A DNA stretch of 64,000 nucleotides. Source: Massilia putida (GTDB lineage: Bacteria; Pseudomonadota; Gammaproteobacteria; Burkholderiales; Burkholderiaceae_D). The notes below the pieces were generated by a model that saw only the letters and a program-made list of their open reading frames with translations, made no database searches and had not been told where the DNA came from. The translations under genes were made by a program, and so were the position numbers. Positions 33,578 to 42,377 of this stretch are shown piece by piece. Each line of letters begins with the position of its first letter. Position 1 is the stretch's first letter. The stretch is taken from NCBI RefSeq assembly GCF_001941825.1, contig NZ_CP019038.1, positions 5,518,001 to 5,582,000 on the forward strand, in the 5' to 3' direction.

Positions 33578-35937
33578 CACTGACCCGCATCGCCGCGCTG
33601 TTGTTCACCCTGGGCGCGACGTGCGCCCAGGCCGCCGATCTGTTCCCGCTGCAGGACGTGCGCCTGGGCCCGAGCCCCTTCCTCGACGCCCAGACGACGG
33701 ACCTGAACTACCTGATGGCGATGGAGCCGGACCGCCTGCTGGCGCCGTTCCTGCGCGAAGCGGGGCTCACGCCGAAGCAGCCCAGCTACGGCAACTGGGA
33801 ATCGTCGGGCCTCGACGGCCACATGGGCGGGCACTACCTGTCGGCGCTGGCGTTGATGGTTGCGTCGACCGGCGATGCGGAGGTCAAGAAGCGTCTCGAC
33901 TACTTCGTCGCGGAGCTGAAGCGCGCGCAGCAGGCCAACAAGGACGATGAGATGCGCGGCTATGTGGGCGGCGTGCCCGGCGGCCGCGCCGCGTGGCGCG
34001 ACGTCGCCGCGGGCAAGCTCCATGCCGACAATTTTTCCGTCAACGGCAAATGGGTCCCGTGGTACAACCTGCACAAGATCTACGCGGGCCTGCGCGACGC
34101 CTACCGCTATGCCGGCAACGAGGATGCGAAGGCGATGCTGATTGCCATGGCCGACTGGGCGCTGCGCCTGACGAGCCATTTGACGGACGAGCAGATGCAG
34201 CAGATGCTGAAGGCCGAACATGGCGGCATGAACGAGGTGCTGGCCGACGTCGCCCAGATGACCGGGGACTCGCGTTACATGGACCTCGCGCTGAAGTTCT
34301 CGCACCAGGCCATCCTGCAGCCGCTCGAAAAGCACGAGGACAAGCTCACGGGCCTGCACGCCAACACCCAGATCCCGAAGGTCATCGGCTTCAAGCGCAT
34401 CGGCGAACTCACGGGCCGCAAGGACATGGCGGACGCCGCCGCGTTCTTCTGGCAGACCGTCGTCGGCCACCGCACGGTGGCCATCGGCGGCAACAGCGTC
34501 AGGGAGCACTTCCATGACGACAAGGACTTCAGCCCGATGATCGACGAGGTCGAGGGGCCGGAAACCTGCAACACGTATAACATGCTGAAGCTGACGGAGA
34601 TGCTGTTCGAGACGTCGGACAAGGCCAGCTACGCGGACTATTACGAGCGCGCGCTGTACAACCACATCCTCGCCTCCGAACATCCTGGCACGGGCGGCTT
34701 CGTCTACTTCACGCCGATGCGTCCGAATCACTACCGCGTGTATTCACAGGTGGACCAGGCCATGTGGTGCTGCGTCGGCTCCGGCATCGAGAGCCATGCC
34801 AAATATGGCGAATTCATCTACGCGCACGAAGGCGATGTCTTGTTCGTCAACCTGTTCATTCCGTCCACCCTCAACTGGCGCGAGAAGAACGTCAAGATCA
34901 CGCAGGCGAACAACTTCCCGGACCAGGCCAGCACGCGCATCACCATCGACGGCGATGCAAAGTTCGCGCTGAAGATCCGCTATCCGGCCTGGGTCGCGCC
35001 GGGCAAGCTCGCGCTGAAGGTGAACGGCAAACTCGTCAAGGTCGATGCGAAGCCGGGCGGCTACGTCAGCGTCGATCGCGCGTGGAAAAAGGGCGACCGC
35101 GTCGACGTGAGCCTGCCGATGTCGATGCGCCTGGAGCAGATGCCGGACAAGTCGAATTACTACGCGGTGCTGTACGGCCCCGTCGTGCTGGCGGCGAAGA
35201 CGAACCCGTTCCCGACCGAGCACCTGAACTTCCTCGCGGACGATTCGCGCATGGGCCACAGCCCGTCCGGCCAGGTCTGCCCACTGGAGGCGGCGCCGAC
35301 CTTCGTCTCGGACAGCAAGGATTTCACGCGCCGCTTCAAGCCCGTGAAGGGCAAGGCGCTGACGTTCACGGCACCCGGCGTCGTGCAGGGCGGCGCGGGG
35401 GCGTCGACGGAGTTCATTCCGTTCTTCCGCCTGCACGACTCGCGCTACATGATCTACTGGCAGCAGAGCACCCCGGCCGAATTCGCGCGCGTGAGGCAGG
35501 AGAACGCGGAGAAGGAAGCCGAGCGCCTGGCGCTGGACGCGCAGACCATCGACCAGGTGGCGCCGGGCGAACAGCAGCCGGAATCGGACCACGGCTTCCA
35601 GGGCGAGGGCGCGGACGCGGGCCTCAACGGTGGCCGCCACTGGCGCCATGCGAGCAAGTGGTTCAGCTACCAGCTCAACGACCCGAAGCACGAGGCGAAG
35701 GCGTTGCGCCTGACGTTCGCGCGCGCGGACGCGGGCCGCAAGTTCGACATCGTCGTGGCGGGCCAGCGCATCGCGGAAGTCGAACTGCCGTCCGGCGAGG
35801 CGCAGGAATTCTATACGCGCGACTTCGCGCTGCCGCCCGCGCTGGTGCAGGGTGCGAACGGCAAGCTGGAAGTGAAGTTCGTCGCGAAGGAAGGGTCCAT
35901 GGCGGGCGGATTGTACGGACTCCGGCTGTTGCGTTGA
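33574..35937 (+). CDS. GH127/GH146-type beta-L-arabinofuranosidase (DUF1680)
   Basis: This 787-residue precursor has a signal peptide ending GATCAQA-A and an alpha/alpha barrel of the DUF1680 type. The zinc-thiolate centre is complete: Glu330 and Cys332 in GPETCNTYN, and Cys399-Cys400 in MWCCVGSG, of which the first would be the nucleophile. Glu311 in REHFHDD is a candidate acid/base. Beta-sandwich domains follow, and the length is nearer GH146 (about 790) than the shorter GH127 prototypes. Such enzymes release beta-linked L-arabinofuranose, as in extensin glycans and rhamnogalacturonan or arabinan ends, a linkage the GH51 and GH43 enzymes cannot cut. It closes the hydrolase operon. Confidence 0.88.
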   Translation: MTLTRIAALLFTLGATCAQAADLFPLQDVRLGPSPFLDAQTTDLNYLMAMEPDRLLAPFLREAGLTPKQPSYGNWESSGLDGHMGGHYLSALALMVASTGDAEVKKRLDYFVAELKRAQQANKDDEMRGYVGGVPGGRAAWRDVAAGKLHADNFSVNGKWVPWYNLHKIYAGLRDAYRYAGNEDAKAMLIAMADWALRLTSHLTDEQMQQMLKAEHGGMNEVLADVAQMTGDSRYMDLALKFSHQAILQPLEKHEDKLTGLHANTQIPKVIGFKRIGELTGRKDMADAAAFFWQTVVGHRTVAIGGNSVREHFHDDKDFSPMIDEVEGPETCNTYNMLKLTEMLFETSDKASYADYYERALYNHILASEHPGTGGFVYFTPMRPNHYRVYSQVDQAMWCCVGSGIESHAKYGEFIYAHEGDVLFVNLFIPSTLNWREKNVKITQANNFPDQASTRITIDGDAKFALKIRYPAWVAPGKLALKVNGKLVKVDAKPGGYVSVDRAWKKGDRVDVSLPMSMRLEQMPDKSNYYAVLYGPVVLAAKTNPFPTEHLNFLADDSRMGHSPSGQVCPLEAAPTFVSDSKDFTRRFKPVKGKALTFTAPGVVQGGAGASTEFIPFFRLHDSRYMIYWQQSTPAEFARVRQENAEKEAERLALDAQTIDQVAPGEQQPESDHGFQGEGADAGLNGGRHWRHASKWFSYQLNDPKHEAKALRLTFARADAGRKFDIVVAGQRIAEVELPSGEAQEFYTRDFALPPALVQGANGKLEVKFVAKEGSMAGGLYGLRLLR

Positions 35938-35945
35938 CCCGGTTC

Positions 35946-36032
35946 CGTCGTTCCTGCGCAGGCAGGCCCCCAATTTGCACGCGTTATCGCAACCGACGCA
36001 GCACTTGGGGCCCCGCCTGCGCGGGGACGACG
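35946..36032. repeat. Diverged REP-like inverted repeat
   Basis: A 28-base arm at 35946-35973 (starting CGTCGTTCCTGCGCAGGC) pairs with an inverted arm at 36005-36032 with four mismatches, around a 31-base loop. It lies nine bases after the hydrolase operon stop and could act as its terminator. The arms are related to, but not the same as, the GTCATTCCCG family. Confidence 0.7.
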
Positions 36033-36041
36033 TCTCAGGCG

Positions 36042-36521
36042 CTAGCGCTTCGCCTGCGCCCGCGCCTTCGCCATCCGGTTCAACACCTTCCACTTCGACC
36101 GCGCGGCGATGCGGTCCAGCGGCGTGGCCGCCGCGTGCCGCACTTCGCGAAGCAGCTTGTGGTAGTTGCGCAGACGGTCCGCATCCACGACGCCGCGCAC
36201 CGCGCATCCCGGCTCCTCCACATGCGTGCAGTCGTGGAAGCGGCAGCCTGCGGCCAGCGCGTCGATGTCGTCGAACGCCGCGTTGACGTCGTCCTCATCG
36301 GCGTCCGGCTGCGATGCGGCGCAGCGCCGCGATATCGAAATCGATCATGTCGTTGTGTTCCTGTTGAGAAGTGCGCGAGCGCGCACGGGCACGCCGCCGC
36401 AAGCGCGCGGTGGCGGGTTTCTGTCAGGGAACTCGGCGCGCTGGCGCGCCCGTTCACAACGTCTGCGGTCGACGGGAAGCGGTCAGGCAGCCGACAGGCG
36501 GGCAATATCCGGTTGGTTCAT
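36042..36521 (-). pseudogene. Decayed rsgA-like (ribosome small-subunit GTPase) gene
   Basis: On the minus strand 36042-36340 encodes the RsgA C-terminal zinc domain and tail: DIDALAAGCRFHDCTHVEEP, GCAV, RLRNYHKLLREVRHAA and WKVLNRMAKARAQAKR, ending in TAG. The C-x4-C-x-H-x5-C spacing is that of RsgA/YjeQ. A TGA at about 36341 closes this frame, and the OB-fold and GTPase domains are absent. At 36521 an ATG with CAGGAG upstream opens MNQPDIARLSAA and stops after 12 codons, which could be the original gene start. About 850 bases between the two ends would have been lost. It fills most of the gap between the hydrolase and ABC operons. Confidence 0.72.
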
Positions 36522-36617
36522 GGCACGCTCCTGTGGGGGAATGAAGCGGCCAGTATAGCTCGACCGATCCGCAGAGGGAACCGACGCTGAGATGTCAAAA
36601 TGGGTATGGATTCCGTC

Positions 36618-36658
36618 AAAAAAATGATTGGATGAATATGTCAGTTCTGTCATAGTAT
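36618..36658 (+). promoter_or_regulatory. Shared element and putative promoter of the ABC operon
   Basis: AAAAATGATTGGA at 36620-36632 matches the element at 16513 and 23846 apart from one T. TTGGAT (36628-36633) and TAGTAT (36653-36658) could be -35 and -10, with a long 19-base spacer. Long or weak spacing is common at activator-dependent promoters. The ABC substrate-binding gene starts 30 bases further on. Confidence 0.6.
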
Positions 36659-36687
36659 CCATGCACAACAATTCCGGAGACAAAGTG

Positions 36688-37650
36688 ATGACCGTCACCC
36701 GCAGAACCCTCCTGGGCGTTGCCGCCGCCGTCGCGTGCGCAACCGCCATCCCGGCATTTGCCGCTAAACCCCTCACGATCGGCTTCTCGCAGGTCGGCGC
36801 CGAAAGCGAGTGGCGCACCGCGAACACCGCCTCGATCAAGGACGCCGCCAAGAAGGCCGGCGTCAACCTGAAATTCGCCGACGCCCAGCAACAGCAGCAG
36901 AACCAGGTCAAGGCCATCCGTTCGTTCATCGCCCAGCGTGTCGACGTGATCGCGTTCTCGCCCGTCGTGGAAACCGGTTGGGAGACCGTGCTGCGCGAAG
37001 CGAAGAACGCAAAAATCCCCGTGATCCTGACCGATCGCGCCGTCAAGGTCAGCGATCCGTCGCTGTACGTCAGCTTCATCGGTTCCGACTTCGTGGAAGA
37101 AGGCCGCCGCGCCGGACGCTGGCTGCTCGACTACGACAAGAAGATCGGCGGCAAGCCGCTGAACATCGTCGAACTGCAGGGCACGACCGGTGCCGCGCCG
37201 GCGATCGACCGCAGGACCGGATTCGCCGAAGTCATCGCGGAGAATCCGAAGCTGAAGATCATCCGCTCGCAGACGGGCGACTTCACCCGCGCCAAGGGCA
37301 AGGAAGTCATGGAAGCGTTCCTGAAGTCCGAAGGCAAGAACATCAACGTGCTGTTCGCGCACAACGACGACATGGCCATCGGCGCGATCCAGGCCATCGA
37401 GGAAGCGGGCCTGAAGCCGGGCAAGGACATCATCATCATCTCGATCGACGGCGTGAAAGGCGCGTTCGAGGCCATGAAGGCCGGGAAGCTGAATGTCACG
37501 GTCGAGTGCAATCCGCTGCTCGGCCCGACCCTGATCCAGACCGCGCAGGACGTCGTGGCCGGCAAGCCGGTCCCCAAGCGCATCGTCGTGAACGAGGGGG
37601 TGTTCCCGGCTGAGGTGGCGGCGAAGGAACTCCCGAACCGCAAATACTGA
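36688..37650 (+). CDS. ytfQ: YtfQ-like sugar ABC transporter, periplasmic binding protein
   Basis: This 320-residue precursor has a signal peptide (RRTLLGVAAAVACATAIPAFA) and a type-I sugar-binding fold. It aligns closely by eye with E. coli YtfQ: IGFSQVGAESEWRTAN, QNQVKAIRSFIAQRVD, SPVVETGWETVLREAK, ELQGTTGAAPAIDRR and FAHNDDMAIGAIQAIEEAGL. YtfQ binds galactofuranose, and close relatives in other proteobacteria serve L-arabinose uptake, the likely role here. I chose ATG 36688 because GGAGAC lies ahead of it and the signal peptide then has normal length; an ATG at 36628 would overlap the promoter. First gene of a four-gene transporter operon. Confidence 0.92.
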   Translation: MTVTRRTLLGVAAAVACATAIPAFAAKPLTIGFSQVGAESEWRTANTASIKDAAKKAGVNLKFADAQQQQQNQVKAIRSFIAQRVDVIAFSPVVETGWETVLREAKNAKIPVILTDRAVKVSDPSLYVSFIGSDFVEEGRRAGRWLLDYDKKIGGKPLNIVELQGTTGAAPAIDRRTGFAEVIAENPKLKIIRSQTGDFTRAKGKEVMEAFLKSEGKNINVLFAHNDDMAIGAIQAIEEAGLKPGKDIIIISIDGVKGAFEAMKAGKLNVTVECNPLLGPTLIQTAQDVVAGKPVPKRIVVNEGVFPAEVAAKELPNRKY

Positions 37651-37661
37651 TCGGATCGAGC

Positions 37662-39179
37662 ATGGTCGATTCGAAACATCCGGTGCTGGAAGTCACCGGC
37701 ATCCATAAAGCCTTCCCCGGTGTGAAGGCGCTGTCCGACGCCGGACTGCGCCTGTTCCCCGGCGAAGTCCACACGCTGATGGGCCAGAACGGCGCGGGCA
37801 AGTCCACGCTGATCAAGGTCCTCACCGGCGTCTACCAGCCGGACGCCGGCAGTATCGTGCTGGAGGGCCGGGCCATCCACCCGCGCTCCACGCAGGATGC
37901 GCAGAACCTGGGCATCAGCACCGTCTACCAGGAAGTCAATCTGTGCCCGAACCTGTCGGTCGCGGAAAACATTTTCATCGGACGTTATCCGCGCCGTTTC
38001 GGCATGGTCGACTGGCGTTCGATGCGCAAAGAGGCCGCCGCGCTGCTGGAGCGCCTGCAGATCCACGTCGACGTCAGCAAGCCGCTCGCCGACTATCCGC
38101 TCGCGATCCAGCAGATGGTCGCCATCGCGCGCGCGCTGAACACGGAATCGCGCGTGCTGATCCTCGACGAGCCCACGTCCAGCCTGGACGAGGCGGAAGT
38201 GCAGATGCTGTTCTCGGTACTGCGCCGCCTGCGCGAAGAAGGGATGGCGATCCTGTTCGTCACGCACTTCCTCGACCAGACCTATGCGATCTCGGACCGC
38301 ATCACGGTGATGCGCAACGGCGAGCGCGAAGGCGAGTACGCCTGCGCGGATCTGTCGCGCCTCGCGCTCGTCAACAAGATGATCGGCGCGCCGGCCGACG
38401 CGGAACACGCGGCCGGGACGGCGACGCAGGGCGAAGCCAACGAACACGGCGACGTCTTCCTGCGCGCCCGCGGCATCGCGCGCAAGGGCGTCTTGTCGCC
38501 GGTCGACCTGGAAATCCGCCGCGGCGAATTGCTGGGCCTTGCCGGCCTGCTGGGCTCCGGCCGCACGGAAACCGCGCGCCTGCTGTTCGGCGCGGACAAG
38601 GCGGACGCCGGCAGCTTCGACATCGACGGCAAGCAGGTCAGCTTCTCGAACCCGCGCGACGCGATTCGCGAGGGCATCGGCTTCTGCTCGGAAGACCGCA
38701 AGCACGAAGGCGCGATCCTCGCGCTGTCCGTGCGCGAAAACCTGATCCTCGCGCTGCAGGCGAGACAGGGCATCTTCCGCGCCATCCCCTTCAAGCGCCA
38801 GCAGCAGCTGGCGCTGGACTACGTCAAGTGGCTGGGCATCAAGACGGCCAGCATCGAGACGCCGATCGGCACGCTCTCCGGCGGCAACCAGCAGAAGGTC
38901 TTGCTGGCGCGCTGGCTCGCGACCGATCCGCGCCTGATGATTCTCGACGAACCGACGCGCGGCATCGACGTGCGCGCCAAGCAGGAAATCATGGATTACG
39001 TCAGCAACCTGTGCCGCAAAGGCATGTCCATCCTCTTCATCTCGTCCGAGCTGCCGGAAGTGTTGCGCGTGTCGGACCGCATGGTCGTCATGCGCGACCG
39101 CAAGGCGTGCGGCGAATACCGGCGCGGTGAGCTCGACGAGACCACCGTGCTGCACGTGATCGCGGGAGAGACGGCATGA
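37662..39179 (+). CDS. ytfR: Sugar ABC transporter, duplicated ATPase
   Basis: This 505-residue protein carries two ABC ATPase halves, as usual for sugar importers of the ribose/arabinose class. The N-half has Walker A GQNGAGKST, the degenerate signature YPLAIQQMVAIARAL and Walker B LILDEPTSSLDE. The C-half has a degenerate Walker A region GLLGSGRTE, signature LSGGNQQKVLLARWL and Walker B MILDEPTRGID. The C-half site therefore relies on a modified P-loop, the normal state in this family. It energises import by the two permeases encoded next, and its stop overlaps the first permease start (39176-39179). Confidence 0.92.
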   Translation: MVDSKHPVLEVTGIHKAFPGVKALSDAGLRLFPGEVHTLMGQNGAGKSTLIKVLTGVYQPDAGSIVLEGRAIHPRSTQDAQNLGISTVYQEVNLCPNLSVAENIFIGRYPRRFGMVDWRSMRKEAAALLERLQIHVDVSKPLADYPLAIQQMVAIARALNTESRVLILDEPTSSLDEAEVQMLFSVLRRLREEGMAILFVTHFLDQTYAISDRITVMRNGEREGEYACADLSRLALVNKMIGAPADAEHAAGTATQGEANEHGDVFLRARGIARKGVLSPVDLEIRRGELLGLAGLLGSGRTETARLLFGADKADAGSFDIDGKQVSFSNPRDAIREGIGFCSEDRKHEGAILALSVRENLILALQARQGIFRAIPFKRQQQLALDYVKWLGIKTASIETPIGTLSGGNQQKVLLARWLATDPRLMILDEPTRGIDVRAKQEIMDYVSNLCRKGMSILFISSELPEVLRVSDRMVVMRDRKACGEYRRGELDETTVLHVIAGETA

Positions 39180-40210
39180 GCACGACCGGCGCTACCGTCA
39201 AACCGGCCGCGCAGGCGGGAGCAGCGCGCGCGGCAATGCTGCAGCATCCGCTCGTGCGACCGCTCGGCGCGCTCGTCGCGCTGCTGCTCGTCGACGCATT
39301 CCTCGTGCCCGGCTTCTTCCACCTGGAAGTCAAGGAAGGGCACCTGTACGGCGCGATCATCGACATCCTCAACCGCGCGGCGCCGCTGATGCTGGCGGCG
39401 CTCGGCATGACCCTCGTCATCGCCACGCGCGGCATCGACATCTCGGTCGGCGCGGTCGTCGCGCTGTCCGGCACCGTGTCCGCGATGCTCATCGGCGGCG
39501 ACACGCCGTCCACGTCGATGGCGGTCGCGCTGGCGGCCTCGCTGGGCGTCGCGCTGCTGTGCGGCCTGTGGAACGGCGTGCTCGTGGCCGGCATCAAGCT
39601 GCAGCCGATCGTCGCCACCTTGATCCTGATGGTCGCGGGGCGCGGCCTCGCGCAGCTGCTGACGGACGGCCAGATCGTCACCGTGTACTACCAGCCGTTC
39701 TTCTTCCTGGGCGGCGGTTATCTCGCCGGCCTGCCGTTCTCGCTGTTCGTCGTGACGGCCGTGTTCGCGGCGACGCTGCTGCTGGTGAAGAAGACGGCGC
39801 TCGGCCTGTTCATCCAGGCCGTCGGCATCAATCCGGTGGCGGCACGCCTCGCGGGCCTGTGCACGGCGACCCTGATCACCTTCGTGTACGTGTTCTGCAG
39901 CGCCTGCGCGGGCCTGGCCGGCATGCTGATCACGTCGAACATCAAGAGCGCGGACGCGAACAACGCCGGCCTGCTGCTGGAGCTGGACGCGATCCTCGCC
40001 GTCACGCTCGGCGGCACGTCGCTGGCCGGCGGTAAATTCAGCCTGGTGGGCAGCATGATCGGCGCGCTGATCATCCAGACGCTCACCTACACGATCTACT
40101 CGCTGGGCGTGCCGCCCGAAGTGAACATGGTCGTCAAGTCCATTGTCGTCTTCGTCGTCTGCATCTCGCAGTCGAGCGAATTCAAGAACATCCTGCGGAG
40201 GTCCGCATGA
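39176..40210 (+). CDS. ytfT: Sugar ABC transporter permease 1
   Basis: This 344-residue membrane protein has about nine or ten hydrophobic segments and the BPD_transp_2 pattern: LMLAALGMTLVIATRGIDIS, VGAVVALSGT, NGVLVAGIKLQPIVATLILM, and LDAILAVTLGGTSLAGGKFS as coupling region. It is the YtfT-type partner in a two-permease importer. Four-base overlaps on both sides indicate tight coupling with the ATPase and second permease genes. Confidence 0.9.
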   Translation: MSTTGATVKPAAQAGAARAAMLQHPLVRPLGALVALLLVDAFLVPGFFHLEVKEGHLYGAIIDILNRAAPLMLAALGMTLVIATRGIDISVGAVVALSGTVSAMLIGGDTPSTSMAVALAASLGVALLCGLWNGVLVAGIKLQPIVATLILMVAGRGLAQLLTDGQIVTVYYQPFFFLGGGYLAGLPFSLFVVTAVFAATLLLVKKTALGLFIQAVGINPVAARLAGLCTATLITFVYVFCSACAGLAGMLITSNIKSADANNAGLLLELDAILAVTLGGTSLAGGKFSLVGSMIGALIIQTLTYTIYSLGVPPEVNMVVKSIVVFVVCISQSSEFKNILRRSA

Positions 40211-41190
40211 GCGCGGTCGCAACTGGTACCCGCGGCGTGACGAGTGCGCCGTGGTTTACGTCCCTGGTCACCGTGGTCCTGCTGGTGGCGATGCTGGGCA
40301 TCGGCGGGTCGGTGTACCCGGGCTTCCTGTCGCTGCAGGTGATCTTCAACCTCCTGATCGACAACGCGTTCCTGCTCGTGATCGCGGTGGGCATGGGCTT
40401 CGTGATCCTCTCGGGCGGCATCGACCTGTCGGTCGGCTCCGTGCTGGCGCTGTCGACGATGATCTCGGCCTGGCTGCTGCAGCACGCGCATTGGCCGCCG
40501 GCCGCCGTCATCCTGCTCGTGCTGCTGCTGGGCGCGTGCTTCGGCGGCGCGATGGGCACGATCATCCACCTGTTCAAGCTGCAGCCGTTCATCGTCACCT
40601 TGGCCGGCATGTTCCTGGCGCGCGGCCTGTGCTACCTGATCAGCGTCGAATCGATCACGATCGACGATCCGGTGTTCACGGCGATGTCGCAGACCCAGGT
40701 GCCGATCCTGGGCGGCTTCCTGTCGCCGGGCGCGATCATCGCCCTCGTCGTGCTGCTGGTCGCCATCTGGCTCGCGCACTTCACCGCGTTCGGCCGCGCC
40801 GTGTACGCCGTCGGCGGCAACGAGCAGTCGGCCGCGATGATGGGCCTGAACGTGGGCCGCACGAAGGTCCTCGTGTACGCGCTGTCGGGCTTCTGCGCAT
40901 CGCTGGGCGGCGTGCTGTTCGCCTTCTACATGTTGTCCGGCTACGGCCTGCACGGGCAGGGCACGGAACTCGACGCCATCGCGGCCGTCGTCATCGGCGG
41001 CACGCTGCTCACGGGCGGCTACGGCTATATCGCGGGCGCGCTGTCGGGCGTGCTGGTGCTGGGCGCCATCCAGACGCTGATCGCCTTCGACGGCACGCTC
41101 AGCTCGTGGTGGACCAAGATCGTCATCGGAGCGCTGCTGTTCGTCTTCTGCGTCGTGCAGAGGGTGATGGGTGGGCGTTCGAAACAATAA
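40207..41190 (+). CDS. yjfF: Sugar ABC transporter permease 2
   Basis: This 327-residue membrane protein is the YjfF-type partner, with GMGFVILSGGIDLSVGSVLA, KLQPFIVTLAGMFLARGLCY, AVYAVGGNEQSAAMMGLNVG and LDAIAAVVIGGTLLTGGYGY. The two permeases would form a heterodimer in the inner membrane. It is the last gene of the operon and is followed by a REP-like inverted pair. An arrangement of binding protein, double ATPase and two permeases matches importers given as AraU/V/W/Z in some gammaproteobacteria; that naming is by analogy. Confidence 0.9.
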   Translation: MSAVATGTRGVTSAPWFTSLVTVVLLVAMLGIGGSVYPGFLSLQVIFNLLIDNAFLLVIAVGMGFVILSGGIDLSVGSVLALSTMISAWLLQHAHWPPAAVILLVLLLGACFGGAMGTIIHLFKLQPFIVTLAGMFLARGLCYLISVESITIDDPVFTAMSQTQVPILGGFLSPGAIIALVVLLVAIWLAHFTAFGRAVYAVGGNEQSAAMMGLNVGRTKVLVYALSGFCASLGGVLFAFYMLSGYGLHGQGTELDAIAAVVIGGTLLTGGYGYIAGALSGVLVLGAIQTLIAFDGTLSSWWTKIVIGALLFVFCVVQRVMGGRSKQ

Positions 41191-41240
41191 CGGGTCGCGT
41201 CAATATCAACTCGGTATGGAGGAATGGTGCCAGTGGCACT

Positions 41241-41311
41241 ATTCCCGCGTGCGCGGAATGACGGCACGTTCGGACGCTGACAATAGCACGTCATTCCCGC
41301 GCAAGCGGAAT
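41241..41311. repeat. REP-like inverted pair after the ABC operon
   Basis: ATTCCCGCG...GGAATGACG at 41241-41263 and CGTCATTCCCGCGCAAGCGG (41289-41308, continuing to 41311) are related, inverted copies. The orientation of the pair is opposite to that at 29289-29371, with the GTCAT ends facing inward. It belongs to the same repeat family and lies 50 bases past the permease stop. Confidence 0.75.
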
Positions 41312-41370
41312 CCATAAGCCGTACCCGGCGCCGCCAACGCCGGTGATCCACAAAAGACAACGGAGACTAC

Positions 41371-42324
41371 ATGCTCAAACCCACGCTCGGCGCGGCCCTG
41401 GTCGCGACGGCGGCGCTCGCCCACGCCGCCAATCCCATCACCAGCAAGATCTTCACGGCCGATCCCGCGGCCCTCGTCGACAACGGCCGCGTGTACCTGT
41501 ACGTCGGCCGCGACGAGGCGCCCGTCGGCGGCAAGGATTACCTGATGAACGAATGGCGTGTGTTTTCCAGCTGCGACATGCAGCACTGGACCGCGCACCC
41601 GGACGGCGTGCCGTTCTCCACGTTCAAATGGGCCGCCCGGGACGCGTGGGCCAGCGACATCACGAAGCGCAACGGCAAGTACTACCTGTACGTGACGGTC
41701 GAACACAAGACGATCCCCGGCAAGGCGATCGGCGTCGCGGTGTCGGACAGCCCGACGGGTCCGTTCGTCGACGCGCGCGGCTCGGCCCTGATCACGAACG
41801 ACATGACGCACGAGACCGAGATCAGCTGGGACGACATCGACCCGGCGATCTTCGTCGACGACGACGGCCAGGCCTATCTGTACTGGGGCAACACGGTCAT
41901 GAAGTACGCGAAGCTGAAGCCCAACATGACGGAGCTGGACGGCCCGATCCACACGGTGGGCCTGGAAGCGTTCACGGAAGCGTCGTACCTGCACAAGCAC
42001 GCCGGCAAATACTACCTGTCGTACTCGCGCAAGTTCCCGGAAGAGACCGTATACATGACGGGCCCGACGGCCACCGGTCCGTGGTCGTACGGCGGCGTGA
42101 TCATGGAGCAGAACACGAACGTGAAGACGATCCACCACGCGATCGTCGATTTCAACGGCAAGTCCTATATTTTTTATCACAACGGCAAGCTGCCGACGGG
42201 CGGCGAATTCCGCCGTTCGGTCGCCGTCGAGGAATTGCACTACGGTCCGGACGGCAAGATCCTGCCCGTGGCGCAGACGGCAGAAGGCCCCGCCGCGAAT
42301 CCGTCCACTGCGTGCAAGCGATGA
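41371..42324 (+). CDS. Secreted GH43 enzyme (arabinofuranosidase/xylosidase type)
   Basis: The 317-residue precursor has a short signal peptide ending ALAHA-AN (about residue 20). Candidate catalytic residues are Asp31 in FTADPAAL, Asp157 in DDIDPAIF and Glu203 in FTEASYLH. DEAPVGGKDYLMNEWRVFSS and SRKFPEETVYMTGPTATGP are typical of the single-domain GH43 group that includes arabinofuranosidases and beta-xylosidases. It sits alone between the ABC operon and the LysR gene and has CGGAGA in its leader. It adds a further side-chain-trimming activity to the locus; the exact linkage is not readable. Confidence 0.87.
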   Translation: MLKPTLGAALVATAALAHAANPITSKIFTADPAALVDNGRVYLYVGRDEAPVGGKDYLMNEWRVFSSCDMQHWTAHPDGVPFSTFKWAARDAWASDITKRNGKYYLYVTVEHKTIPGKAIGVAVSDSPTGPFVDARGSALITNDMTHETEISWDDIDPAIFVDDDGQAYLYWGNTVMKYAKLKPNMTELDGPIHTVGLEAFTEASYLHKHAGKYYLSYSRKFPEETVYMTGPTATGPWSYGGVIMEQNTNVKTIHHAIVDFNGKSYIFYHNGKLPTGGEFRRSVAVEELHYGPDGKILPVAQTAEGPAANPSTACKR

Positions 42325-42348
42325 CAGTTTTGCATAAATTTCCGTTAA

Positions 42349-42364
42349 AGCAATATCGATAATG
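42349..42364. promoter_or_regulatory. ATCGAT-centred site upstream of the LysR gene
   Basis: AGCAATATCGATAATG contains ATATCGAT (42353-42360), like the second site upstream of the dehydratase operon (CGATATCGATTG). It lies in the 53-base gap between the GH43 stop and the LysR start, close enough to block or modulate transcription of the regulator. Single short match, so support is limited. Confidence 0.35.
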
Positions 42365-42377
42365 ATATGATGTATTG

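Noticed and set aside
28931..33580. 1549-codon open frame on the minus strand
   Set aside because: It runs antisense to the SDR, GH51 and two GH43 genes, is extremely rich in Arg, Val and His, and shows no domain. It is a by-product of high GC and codon bias.
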